Shown here: positions 1 through 6,585 of the stretch, in pieces | Position numbering within the stretch: position 1 is the stretch's first letter | How the letters are laid out: each line of letters starts with the position of its first letter | Assembly: GCA_025459035.1 (NCBI GenBank) | Contig: JALORJ010000053.1 | Span: 1 to 13,898 of the forward strand | Length of the DNA: 13,898 nt | Reading direction: 5' to 3' | Source: Burkholderiales bacterium | GTDB lineage: Bacteria; Pseudomonadota; Gammaproteobacteria; Burkholderiales; Ga0077523 | Translations under genes and position numbers: made by a program | Notes under the pieces: model-generated | Told to the model about the DNA's origin: nothing | Seen by the model: only the letters and a program-made list of their open reading frames with translations | Database searches by the model: none

Positions 1-1092
1 CGTGTCTCCATACTCGCCGAACCCGACCCCGGGCGATACCGCGACCCTGGCCTCCAGCAGGAGCTTTTTGGCGAACTCCAGCGATCCGGCCGCGGCGTAG
101 GGCTCGGGAATGCGCGCCCAGACATACATGGAGGCTTTCGGCGTCTCGACCGGCCAGCCCGCCTCGGCGAGGCCCTTCACCATGACGTCGCGGCGCTTCT
201 GGTACGTGGCGCGGATGGTCTCGACACAGTCCTGCGGCCCTTCCAGGGCCACGATGGCCGCCACCTGGATCGGCGTGAAGGTGCCGTAGTCGTGATAGCT
301 CTTGATGCGCGCCAGCGCCGCCACGAGATCGCGGTTGCCGACCATGAAGCCCACGCGCCAGCCCGCCATGTTGTAGCTCTTCGACAGCGTGAAGAACTCG
401 ACGGCGAGATCCTTCGCGCCGGGGACCTGCAGGATCGACGGGCACTTCCAGCCGTCGTACACGATGTCGGCGTAGGCGAGGTCGTGCACGACGTAGATGC
501 CGTACTCGCGTGCCAGCGCGACGATGCGCTCGAAGAACGGCAGCTCGACGCACTGGGCGGTCGGGTTGGCCGGGAAGTTGAGGATCAGCATCTTCGGCTT
601 CGGGATCGAGTGGCGGATCGCGCGCTCGAGCTCGTCGAAGAAGTCCACGCCGGGATGCAGCGGCACCTGGTGGATGTCGGCACCGGCGATCACCGGGCCG
701 TAGATGTGGATCGGGTAGCTGGGGTTGGGCACCAGCACCGTGTCGCCGCGGTCGAGGGTGGCGAGCGCCAGATGCGCGATGCCTTCCTTGGAGCCGATGG
801 TCGCGATGGCCTCGGTGTCGGGATCGAGTTCGACGCCGTAGCGGTCGGCGTACCAGCGGGTGATCGCGCGGCGCAGCCGCGGGATGCCCTTCGATACCGA
901 GTAGCGATGGGTGTCGCCGCGCTGCGCGGACTCGACGAGCTTGTCGACGATGTGCTTCGGCGTCGGCTGGTCGGGGTTGCCCATGCCGAAGTCGATGATG
1001 TCCTCGCCCCGCTTGCGGGCCTGCGCCTTGAGTTCGCCCGTGATGTTGAACACGTAGGGCGGCAGGCGCTTGATGCGCGGGAACTCGTGCAT
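1..1092 (-). CDS. alaC: AlaC-type pyridoxal-phosphate aminotransferase, 3' end cut by window edge
   Basis: Class I/II aminotransferase of the AlaC group, which makes alanine from pyruvate using glutamate as amino donor in the cytoplasm. The window holds the first 364 residues; the family is about 400 long, so some 40 C-terminal residues lie beyond the left edge. Seen: FGMGNPDQPTP (35-45), substrate loop NPSYPIH (123-129), NFPANPTA (172-179), the aspartate motif HDLAYAD (203-209) that holds the PLP ring nitrogen, and SKSYNMAGWR (237-246) with the Schiff-base lysine K238. The ATG at 1092 is preceded by GGAG eight bases upstream, which fixes the start. It is divergent from the Mth938-like gene, a common betaproteobacterial arrangement in which homoserine dehydrogenase often follows alaC; that gene would lie outside the window. 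Family sure; exact substrate (alanine versus another amino acid) inferred. Confidence 0.93.
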   Translation of the reverse strand, partial: MHEFPRIKRLPPYVFNITGELKAQARKRGEDIIDFGMGNPDQPTPKHIVDKLVESAQRGDTHRYSVSKGIPRLRRAITRWYADRYGVELDPDTEAIATIGSKEGIAHLALATLDRGDTVLVPNPSYPIHIYGPVIAGADIHQVPLHPGVDFFDELERAIRHSIPKPKMLILNFPANPTAQCVELPFFERIVALAREYGIYVVHDLAYADIVYDGWKCPSILQVPGAKDLAVEFFTLSKSYNMAGWRVGFMVGNRDLVAALARIKSYHDYGTFTPIQVAAIVALEGPQDCVETIRATYQKRRDVMVKGLAEAGWPVETPKASMYVWARIPEPYAAAGSLEFAKKLLLEARVAVSPGVGFGEYGDT

Positions 1093-1211
1093 CGCGCGGT
1101 CTCCGGAAAGATTTGCTACAACCCGCGAGTCTATCTGTCGCCTCCGGCGTGCGTCACGCCGCGCCCGGGGCGGCGTCCGTGTCGTCCTGCCTTCCGTCCC
1201 CGCATCCGCCG
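1093..1211. promoter_or_regulatory. Divergent intergenic region alaC / Mth938-like, with a 7-bp inverted repeat
   Basis: This 119-base gap must hold the promoters of both divergent genes. A perfect inverted repeat, CGGCGTG-CGT-CACGCCG, lies at 1145-1161, 50-67 bases upstream of both starts, and could be an operator or a short hairpin. An AT-richer patch (about 1108-1139) is the likeliest place for the alaC promoter, but no -35/-10 pair fits well enough to call. Confidence 0.3.
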
Positions 1212-1592
1212 ATGAAGCTTCACCAGGACCGCCTCGCCGGCGTCAACGCGTTTTCCGGCTACGGCCCCGACCACGTGATCGTCGGCACGCGCCGCCTCGA
1301 TCGCAGCGTGATCGTGTTTCCCGACCGCGTGATCGAGGACTGGCCGGTGCACGACGCCGCACAGCTCGATGCCGCAGCCCTCGCGGTCTTCACGACGGCG
1401 CCGATCGAGATCCTGCTGATCGGCACCGGCCCGAAGATGGTTCTCGTGCATCCGCGCGTCTACGCGCCGGTGTCGGCGGCGCGCATCGGCGTCGAGGTGA
1501 TGGACACCTTCGCGGCGTGCCGCACCTACAACGTGCTGATCGCCGAAGGCCGCAAGGTCGCCGCCGCCGTCATCCTGCCCGCGCCGGCCTGA
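1212..1592 (+). CDS. Mth938-like domain protein (DUF498/DUF598 family)
   Basis: A 126-residue cytoplasmic protein matching the Mth938-like family, whose members are about 110-130 residues and form a compact alpha/beta fold. The hallmark is the central block EILLIGTGPKMVL (66-78), followed by a conserved GVEVMDTFAACRTYNVL segment (93-109) and a hydrophobic C-terminal strand. Homologues are related to the mammalian complex I assembly factor NDUFAF3; the bacterial role is not established, so no function is assigned. The ATG at 1212 is chosen because the conserved N-terminus (MKLHQDRL) begins there; longer in-frame starts would add Arg/Pro/Ala-rich sequence without family resemblance. No clear Shine-Dalgarno sequence precedes it. 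It stands alone, divergent from the aminotransferase and convergent with crcB, 17 bases away. Confidence 0.85.
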   Translation: MKLHQDRLAGVNAFSGYGPDHVIVGTRRLDRSVIVFPDRVIEDWPVHDAAQLDAAALAVFTTAPIEILLIGTGPKMVLVHPRVYAPVSAARIGVEVMDTFAACRTYNVLIAEGRKVAAAVILPAPA

Positions 1593-1609
1593 ACGGCGCA
1601 CGGCGCGGA

Positions 1610-1993
1610 TCAGCCGAGCACGCGGCGCATCAGCGCCAGCCCGGCGGCGGTCGCGGCGAGCGATCCGCCAAGGTGCACCGCCGCGTGCACCAGCGCCCAG
1701 CCCGGCGCGCCCCGCTCGATCAGCCCGACCGACTCGGCCGAGAACGTCGAGAAGGTCGTGAGCGCCCCGAGGAATCCGGTGACCAGCGCGAGCCGCGCTT
1801 CGGGCGGAAGATCGGTGCGCGCCTGGAAGAACGCGACCGCGAGACCGATCACGAAGCCGCCGACGACGTTCGCGACCCAGGTCCCGAGCGGGACTGCCGG
1901 ATGCACGCCGTTGAGCCACAGGCTCAGCGCCCAGCGCAACCACGCCCCCAGCACCGCGCCGATGGCGACCGCGATCGCCCCTGTCGCCGTCAT
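1610..1993 (-). CDS. crcB: CrcB (Fluc) fluoride channel
   Basis: A 127-residue inner-membrane protein with four hydrophobic segments, the usual size of CrcB/Fluc. Fluc forms an antiparallel dual-topology dimer that lets fluoride leak out of the cell and so protects against fluoride. Seen: the N-terminal GAVLGAWLRW (11-20), the pore asparagine in WVANVVGGFVIG (39-50), and the signature GFLGALTTFSTFSAE (73-87), with its TTFSTF fluoride-track residues. The ATG at 1993 is preferred to one 54 bases further upstream because GGAGG lies ten bases before it and family members begin here; the longer form would add a non-hydrophobic Arg/Gly-rich tail. I looked for a fluoride riboswitch upstream and saw none of its conserved blocks. 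The gene follows modA in the same direction after a 154-base gap and is probably a separate unit. Confidence 0.95.
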   Translation of the reverse strand: MTATGAIAVAIGAVLGAWLRWALSLWLNGVHPAVPLGTWVANVVGGFVIGLAVAFFQARTDLPPEARLALVTGFLGALTTFSTFSAESVGLIERGAPGWALVHAAVHLGGSLAATAAGLALMRRVLG

Positions 1994-2069
1994 GCGTTGC
2001 CTGCCTCCACGAACGGCGCTGCCGCCCGCCGCGGGCGCCGAAGGCACGAACGTAGCAGCGCGCCCGGCG

Positions 2070-2086
2070 GCCGGCCGATGGCCGGC
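2070..2086. repeat. Inverted repeat GCCGGCC-GAT-GGCCGGC between modA and crcB
   Basis: A perfect 7-bp stem with a 3-base loop sits 62-78 bases past the modA stop. It could form a hairpin at the end of the mod operon transcript. There is no T run after it on the minus strand, so it is not a canonical intrinsic terminator, and such GC palindromes are frequent in DNA of this composition. Confidence 0.35.
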
Positions 2087-2147
2087 GCGCGATCGGCCGC
2101 GCCGCCGCGCACGCTCGACCCGCCCTGCGTCAACGCGCGCCCCGCCC

Positions 2148-2912
2148 TCAGGGCCGACCGAAGCCGAACTTCGCGAGGACGCGCTGCGCCTTCTCCGACG
2201 TCAGGAACTTCACGAAGCGCCGCCCGACGGCCTCGGCGCCGCCGCCCTTCACCACCGCGACCGGATACACGACCGGCTCCTTCGTCGCGACCTCGAAGCC
2301 GATGCGCACGCGATCGGCGACCAGCATCGCGTCGGTGTGGTACACGAAGCCCGCGTCGGTCTCGCCGCGCGCGACGTAGTCCAGTGCCTGGCGCACGTTC
2401 TGCGTGTTGATCAGTTTCGGCTGCACCGCGCTCCACAGGCCGGCCGCGTCCAGCGCGCCCTTCGCGTAGCGCCCCGCCGGCACCGACTCCGGCGTGCCGA
2501 TCGCGATGCGCTTCACCGCCGGCCCGGTCAGGTCCGCCAGCGACTTCGGCGCGGCAGTTGCATCGAGCGCGGTCACGAGCACCAGCCGGTTGCGCGCGAA
2601 ATCGACGCGCGACGACCGGTCGATCACGTTCTGTGCGGCGGCGCGGTCCATCGTGTCCTGGTCCGCCGAGGCGAACACGTCGACCGGCGCGCCGCGGGTG
2701 ATCTGCTGCAGCAACTGCCCCGAGGCCGCGAAGTTCAGCAGCACCTTGTCGGCGCTGTTGTCCTTCTCGAACTCGCGCGCGATCTCGGTGAACGCGTCGC
2801 GCAGGCTCGCGGCGGCGCTCACCGTGACATCGACCGCGCCGACCTCGGCAGCGGCGAGCGTGCTCGCGACGAACACGACCCCGCGCAGGGCGCGGCGGAG
2901 CACCTCGAGCAT
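2148..2912 (-). CDS. modA: ModA, periplasmic molybdate-binding protein of ABC importer
   Basis: Substrate-binding protein of the ModABC importer, which captures molybdate (or tungstate) in the periplasm and hands it to ModB. The 254-residue form has a signal peptide: basic RRALR, a hydrophobic stretch to about residue 22, and likely cleavage after VGA (residue 26). Mature sequence shows VSAAASLRDAF (31-41), FAASGQL (61-67), GAPVDVFASAD (74-84), IGTPESVPAGRYAK (138-151) and AGFVYHTDA (187-195), all typical ModA oxyanion-site segments. Start choice: GGAG lies nine bases before the ATG at 2912. Other in-frame ATGs are 2921, 2927 and 2960; the last overlaps the porin stop as TGATG, which would allow coupled reinitiation but gives a long odd N-terminus. 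It is last in the operon modB-modC-porin-modA, an unusual position. Molybdate rather than tungstate specificity is inferred from context. Confidence 0.94.
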   Translation of the reverse strand: MLEVLRRALRGVVFVASTLAAAEVGAVDVTVSAAASLRDAFTEIAREFEKDNSADKVLLNFAASGQLLQQITRGAPVDVFASADQDTMDRAAAQNVIDRSSRVDFARNRLVLVTALDATAAPKSLADLTGPAVKRIAIGTPESVPAGRYAKGALDAAGLWSAVQPKLINTQNVRQALDYVARGETDAGFVYHTDAMLVADRVRIGFEVATKEPVVYPVAVVKGGGAEAVGRRFVKFLTSEKAQRVLAKFGFGRP

Positions 2913-2959
2913 CGGCGACATCTCCATGCGTGGGGACCCGAAGACGGGAGACAAGGACA

Positions 2960-4771
2960 TCAGAAGAAATCGAACTGCGCGCGCATCACCACCGCATCCT
3001 CGCGCGTGACCGCGATGCCATTGGCGACGACCGGGGTGTCGAAGCGCGTCGTGATCAGGTTGATCATGTACGCGACGTACGTGGTGGGCATCCACTTCAG
3101 GCCGATGGTCCAGGCGTCGGCCTCGCGCGCCGACTGCGTGACCACCGGCGCCAGCGTGTTTCCGGCGAGCCTGGTCGCGAAGTCGGAGCCGTCCCAGAAG
3201 CTCCAGCGCAGACCGATCGCGAAGGCCCCCCAGCCGGTCCCCGGCCCGGTCCCGAACTGGTTGTTCGGACGCACCCTCGCGAACAGCCCGTTGCGGTAGG
3301 CATCGGAGAAGAACTCGCCGGTCGGCATCCAGATCGCCTGCAGGTAGCCCGCGCGGATGCCACGGTCGACCTGATCGACGCCGGTCGGGGCGAAGACGTA
3401 GTCCGCGCCGGTCCACTCGCCCTGCAGCTTGACGTTGCGCCACGCGATCGCGCCCTCGAGCGACCGGACACGGCGGTCGACGCTCGGATCCGCAGCGGGG
3501 TTTGCCGCGCTGTTGAACGACACGGGATTGAAGAACGTGATGCCGCGCGACTCGGTGATGGCCGACGGGGCCACGAAACCCTGACCGGCGACGCCGGGAA
3601 CGCCGTTGGCGAGCGTGGCCTGTCGCCACGTGCCGCCGAAGTGCAGCACCCAGTCGCTCAGCGATGCCCACTGCGCGGCGTTGCCGACCACGCGCACAGT
3701 CACTTCCTTGCCGTCGATACGCGCCTCGCTGGAATTGCGTTGACCGCGATCGAGCCCGGTGCCGGTGCCGTTGGTGATGCCGACCGACCACAGCGCGCCC
3801 GGCGTCGGCACGCCGCTCAGCATCAGGCCGCGGTCGAACAGCACGTTGTTGGCAAGCCCCTGGACGACGTTCGACGCGAGCGAGCGTTCGATGAAGTCGG
3901 TCTGCCACGTGGTCATGTTCGTATCGAGGCCGAAGTTCGGCCGGAACTGCCCGACCCGCAGCCGGAACTGGTCGGACGGGACAAAGTCGACCCACGCCTG
4001 GTGCAGCACCGCGTTGGCGGCCTGCCCCGCCTGCGTCCCCTGCCCGGCCGCGAACTCGCCCTCGACGAGCGCGGCAAACGTGCGCCCGAGGTTGAAGCCC
4101 AGCCCGATGCGCGCCCGCCGAACGCTGAACGTGTCGGCCAGCACACCGTTCTCCGCGAAGTCGCGGTAGTCGAACTGCGCGCGCGCGGTGAGGCGCGCCT
4201 GCCAGCGCCCGCGCGGATCCTCGACCAGCACACCCTCGGCCAGCCGCACGTTGGGCACCTGCTGGTCGAGCCGACCCTGCAGCGTGTCGACGCGCTCCTT
4301 CAGGACCAGCGCCTCGTAGCGCTGGTCGGACAACTCGCGCCGCGTCTTCGCGAGTTCGGCCAGCGGGTCCGGACCGGCCGCAACGGCGGCATCGGTGGCG
4401 GCGGACGGTGCCGTCGCGGCCGTCGGCGCAGGCGCGGGCACGGCCACCACCGGCGGTGCCGCCCCCGCCGCCGCGTCGCGCGCCACCGCGGCCGGCGTTG
4501 CATCGGACTCGGCCGTGGGCGCAGACGTCACCGCCGACCCGACCTGCGCGCGCAGCGCCTCGAGTTCCTGCGCCATGGTGCGCAGCGCGCGTTCCAGCGC
4601 ATCGATGCGGCGGCGCAGTTCGTCCTCGGTGTCCCGCGACACCGGAGCCGGCGCGACGCCGTCCGGGCCGCGCATCGGTGCACCTTCGTTGTCGACGGCG
4701 TGCGCGGCATCGACGCCGCAGAGCGACAACACCATCGCCACCGCAGCGGCGCGACGCCTGTGCGCGGTCAT
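2960..4771 (-). CDS. OprP/OprO-type outer-membrane porin embedded in the mod operon
   Basis: A 603-residue outer-membrane porin of the phosphate-selective porin O/P family. In order: signal peptide (1-25, cleavage after AHA); a heptad-like coiled coil (about 48-77); an Ala/Pro-rich linker (about 80-135); a second helical, charged segment (136-171); and an amphipathic beta barrel from about 180 to the C-terminal phenylalanine, the usual outer-membrane targeting end. Barrel marks include RRARIGLGFNLG (218-229), FRLRVGQFRPNFGLD (269-283) and WTIGLKWMPT (554-563). The ATG overlaps the modC stop as ATGA, with GGGGA five bases upstream, and its stop touches a possible modA start, so it is co-translated with molybdate import genes. 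Known members pass phosphate or polyphosphate; a role as a molybdate or general oxyanion channel is inferred from position alone. Any other anion porin role remains possible. Confidence 0.88.
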   Translation of the reverse strand: MTAHRRRAAAVAMVLSLCGVDAAHAVDNEGAPMRGPDGVAPAPVSRDTEDELRRRIDALERALRTMAQELEALRAQVGSAVTSAPTAESDATPAAVARDAAAGAAPPVVAVPAPAPTAATAPSAATDAAVAAGPDPLAELAKTRRELSDQRYEALVLKERVDTLQGRLDQQVPNVRLAEGVLVEDPRGRWQARLTARAQFDYRDFAENGVLADTFSVRRARIGLGFNLGRTFAALVEGEFAAGQGTQAGQAANAVLHQAWVDFVPSDQFRLRVGQFRPNFGLDTNMTTWQTDFIERSLASNVVQGLANNVLFDRGLMLSGVPTPGALWSVGITNGTGTGLDRGQRNSSEARIDGKEVTVRVVGNAAQWASLSDWVLHFGGTWRQATLANGVPGVAGQGFVAPSAITESRGITFFNPVSFNSAANPAADPSVDRRVRSLEGAIAWRNVKLQGEWTGADYVFAPTGVDQVDRGIRAGYLQAIWMPTGEFFSDAYRNGLFARVRPNNQFGTGPGTGWGAFAIGLRWSFWDGSDFATRLAGNTLAPVVTQSAREADAWTIGLKWMPTTYVAYMINLITTRFDTPVVANGIAVTREDAVVMRAQFDFF

Positions 4772-5604
4772 CGCGGTCCCCGCAGCGGCACGACGCGCGC
4801 CGGCCCGGCGGCCGGCGGCGCACCGGGCGCGTCGATCGCGGCGCCGACCGACTGCGCGAGCACGCGCTGCACGGTGCGCCGGATCTGCGGGCCCGACGCC
4901 ACATCCGCGAACAGCGTCTGCGCATCGGCCTGCTGCACGACACGGCCTTCGCGGAACACCACCACCTCGTCGGCCAGCGCCGCCACGTCGTCCGGATCGT
5001 GCGTGATGAGCAGCATCGGCACCTCGAAGCGCGCGCGAAACCGCAGCAGGTCGTCGCGCAGGCGGTGGCGCAGCAGCGGATCGAGCGCGCTGAACGGCTC
5101 GTCGAGCAGCAGCAGGTCGGGCGCACCCAGCAACGCCCGCGCGAGTGCCACGCGCTGGCGCTGACCGCCCGACAGCTGCGACGGCAGCGCGTCGCGCATC
5201 GGTGCGAGTTCGAAGACGTCGAGCATCTCGTCGACGCGCTCGCGCGCCGCGACCGGCACCGCGCGCTGCCACCAGCGCATGCGTGGGAACGCGACATTGC
5301 GCTCGACGCTGAGATGCGGAAAAAGCGCGTAGTCCTGGAACACGTAACCCACGCGTCGCGCACGCACCGGCACGTCGACGCCGCGGGCCGCATCGAACAG
5401 CGTGCGCCCGCGCAGCCGGACATGGCCGCTGTCGGGTCGCACCAGCCCGCCGATCGCCTGCAGCGTCAGGCTCTTGCCGGAACCCGACGGCCCGAAGACG
5501 ACCGTGCAGTCGCGCGTGCACGCGAACCGCGCGTCGAGATCGAAGCGCCGCCGCCCCGACACCAGGCGGCAGCGCACGTCGACGTCGAGGGCCGGATCAC
5601 GCAT
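4768..5604 (-). CDS. modC: ModC, molybdate ABC importer ATPase, short form without Mop domain
   Basis: The ATPase that drives ModAB molybdate import at the cytoplasmic face of the inner membrane. All nucleotide-binding motifs are present: Walker A GPSGSGKS (38-45), Q-loop Q90 in VFQDYALFPHL, signature LSGGQ (144-148), Walker B LLLLDEP (164-170), D-loop SALD (172-175) and switch histidine H202 in ITHD. At 278 residues it lacks the roughly 100-residue C-terminal Mop/TOBE domain of full-length ModC (about 350); after the ATPase core only a short Ala/Pro-rich tail remains. The regulatory molybdate site used for trans-inhibition in some homologues is therefore missing here. Its start overlaps the modB end by 8 bp and its stop overlaps the porin start (ATGA). 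No frameshift is visible, so the short form looks native rather than broken. Confidence 0.95.
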   Translation of the reverse strand: MRDPALDVDVRCRLVSGRRRFDLDARFACTRDCTVVFGPSGSGKSLTLQAIGGLVRPDSGHVRLRGRTLFDAARGVDVPVRARRVGYVFQDYALFPHLSVERNVAFPRMRWWQRAVPVAARERVDEMLDVFELAPMRDALPSQLSGGQRQRVALARALLGAPDLLLLDEPFSALDPLLRHRLRDDLLRFRARFEVPMLLITHDPDDVAALADEVVVFREGRVVQQADAQTLFADVASGPQIRRTVQRVLAQSVGAAIDAPGAPPAAGPARVVPLRGPR

Positions 5605-6274
5605 GGCGCACGCGCAGCAGCCGGCCCGACCCCACCAGCACGACGATGCAGACCACCGACGTGACCACGACCAGGAAGTTGGCGACGCCGTCCTGACCGG
5701 CCTGCACCGCCTCGTAGACCGCGATTGCGAGCGTCTGGGTGCGGCCGGGAATGCTGCCGGCGACCATCAGCGTGGCGCCGAACTCGCCCAGCGCACGCGC
5801 GAACGCCAGCATCGCGCCGGCCATGATCCCGCGCCACGCGAGCGGCAGCGTGACGCGCGCGAACACGCGCCACTCCGACGCGCCGGCGACGCGCGCGGCG
5901 TTCTCGATCTGCCGCGGCACTTCCTCGAACGCGGCGCGCGCGGCCTTGTACACGAGCGGGAAGGCCACGATCGACGCGGCGATCACGGCGCCCTGCCACG
6001 TGAAAATCAGCGTGATGCCGAACTGCGCGTCGAGCCAGCCGCCGATCGGCCCGCGGCGCCCGATCAGCACCAGCAGGTAGTAGCCGAGCACCGTCGGCGG
6101 CATCACCATCGGCAGCGTCATGAAGGCGTCGAGCACCTCGCGCCCGGCGAAACGTCCACGCGCCAGCGCCCAGCCGGCGGCGATGCCGACGACGACGGCG
6201 AACAGGGTGGCCCAGCCGGCGACCTTGAGCGACAGCAGCAGCGGAAGAAGAACGGAATCCGACACTGGCGCCAT
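5597..6274 (-). CDS. modB: ModB, molybdate ABC importer permease
   Basis: Inner-membrane permease subunit of the molybdate importer, 225 residues with about five membrane segments, normal for ModB. Seen: FMTLPMVMPPTVLGYYLL (51-68), typical of the family, and the cytoplasmic EAA coupling motif around AARVAGASEWRVFARVTLP (126-144) that docks on ModC, followed by ALGEFGATLMVAGSIPGRTQT (161-181). It is the first gene of the transport operon, preceded by a leader with a strong hairpin and a ModE-like operator. No convincing Shine-Dalgarno sequence precedes the ATG at 6274, but the protein aligns with the family from its first residues. The tungstate permeases TupB and WtpB are related alternatives; the ModC and ModA partners favour ModB. 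Confidence 0.95.
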   Translation of the reverse strand: MAPVSDSVLLPLLLSLKVAGWATLFAVVVGIAAGWALARGRFAGREVLDAFMTLPMVMPPTVLGYYLLVLIGRRGPIGGWLDAQFGITLIFTWQGAVIAASIVAFPLVYKAARAAFEEVPRQIENAARVAGASEWRVFARVTLPLAWRGIMAGAMLAFARALGEFGATLMVAGSIPGRTQTLAIAVYEAVQAGQDGVANFLVVVTSVVCIVVLVGSGRLLRVRHA

Positions 6275-6317
6275 GGGTCGAAAGGGGGGGAGGGTCGATG
6301 CCGCGGGACAGGAGGTG

Positions 6318-6341
6318 CGGACGCCTCTCGGGTGGCGTCCG
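6318..6341 (-). repeat. Perfect 8-bp hairpin in the modB leader
   Basis: CGGACGCC and GGCGTCCG flank an 8-base loop, giving a stable stem between the ModE-like operator and modB. If transcription starts near the operator, this hairpin lies in the untranslated leader 44-67 bases before the start codon. It has no T run and is not a terminator by itself. It could be a leader structure that affects modB translation or messenger stability; no known riboswitch class was recognised. Confidence 0.45.
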
Positions 6342-6358
6342 ACCGACGGGCTCCATGC

Positions 6359-6386
6359 CGCGTCATATTCTTTTCTATATAGCGAT
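6359..6386 (-). promoter_or_regulatory. ModE-like operator upstream of modB
   Basis: Read on the minus strand, the site is ATCGCTATATA, a 6-base spacer GAAAAG, then AATATGACGCG. The enterobacterial ModE operator is, as I recall it, ATCGnTATATA-N6-TATATAnCGAT. The left half matches fully and the right half in about seven of eleven positions, with the exact spacer length. It is the only strongly AT-rich patch in several kilobases and lies 85-112 bases upstream of modB. ModE with molybdate normally represses mod operons by covering the promoter, and TATATA or AATATG inside the box could be a -10 element. The likely ligand is one of the two ModE-type HTH proteins encoded upstream. Confidence 0.75.
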
Positions 6387-6560
6387 GCTAGTCAGCGGGT
6401 GACGGCGGCGTCAACGGCATTCACTGCACTGCCCAGCCCGGCCGGTGCGACCGCACGTCCGGCGCCGCGCCCGATGCCCGGTCGCCGGTCGGCGGCCCGT
6501 ACCGCCAAGGCGACCGACGCGGGCACGCCTTCCGGGGTCGACCGCGCCCCCGCTGTGCGC

Positions 6561-6582
6561 GCCGGCCGTCCGGGCGGCCGGC
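6561..6582 (-). terminator. Possible terminator hairpin after the HTH/PBP regulator gene
   Basis: GCCGGCCG-TCCGGG-CGGCCGGC is a perfect 8-bp all-GC stem with a 6-base loop, beginning three bases after the regulator stop codon. Its position suits termination, which would separate the regulator from the ModE-controlled modB promoter. It has no U tract, so it would be a weak or Rho-assisted terminator at best. Confidence 0.4.
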
Positions 6583-6585
6583 CGC

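Larger units (their letters stand above)
6275..6585. other. Gene-free region between modB and the HTH/PBP regulator
   Basis: About 310 bases with no supportable gene. It holds the modB leader hairpin (6318-6341), the ModE-like operator (6359-6386) and a GC hairpin just after the regulator stop (6561-6582). The stretch 6390-6560 is GC-rich with open frames on both strands but no family resemblance, and I see nothing further in it. A TTGACG at about 6410-6415 on the minus strand is too far (27 bases) from TATATA to be a proper -35 partner. Confidence 0.6.

Noticed and set aside
1994..2147. A fluoride riboswitch upstream of crcB.
   Set aside because: The conserved fluoride-motif blocks are not visible on the minus strand; the region is mainly GC palindromes.
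4768..4860. ModC being a frameshifted pseudogene missing its C-terminal Mop domain.
   Set aside because: No Mop-like sequence is found in any frame after the ATPase core, and the stop overlaps the porin start neatly, so the short form looks native.
2930..5164. A long plus-strand open frame opposite the porin and modC genes.
   Set aside because: Arg/His/Asp-rich composition with no recognisable domain; it mirrors the antisense of real genes, which have clear family motifs on the other strand.
2148..5423. A single reading frame of about 1090 codons on the minus strand spanning modA and continuing upstream through the porin and modC region.
   Set aside because: Only its last quarter (ModA) has protein-like composition; the rest is Arg/Cys/Ser-rich and is the wrong frame of the porin and ModC genes, an effect of very high GC content.
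6311..6317. A strong Shine-Dalgarno-like AGGAGGTG on the plus strand upstream of modB.
   Set aside because: No plausible coding region follows it at proper spacing on the plus strand; the modB leader explains the region better.
6387..6560. A small gene between the ModE operator and the HTH/PBP regulator.
   Set aside because: Open frames exist on both strands but none has a ribosome binding site, family resemblance or protein-like composition.
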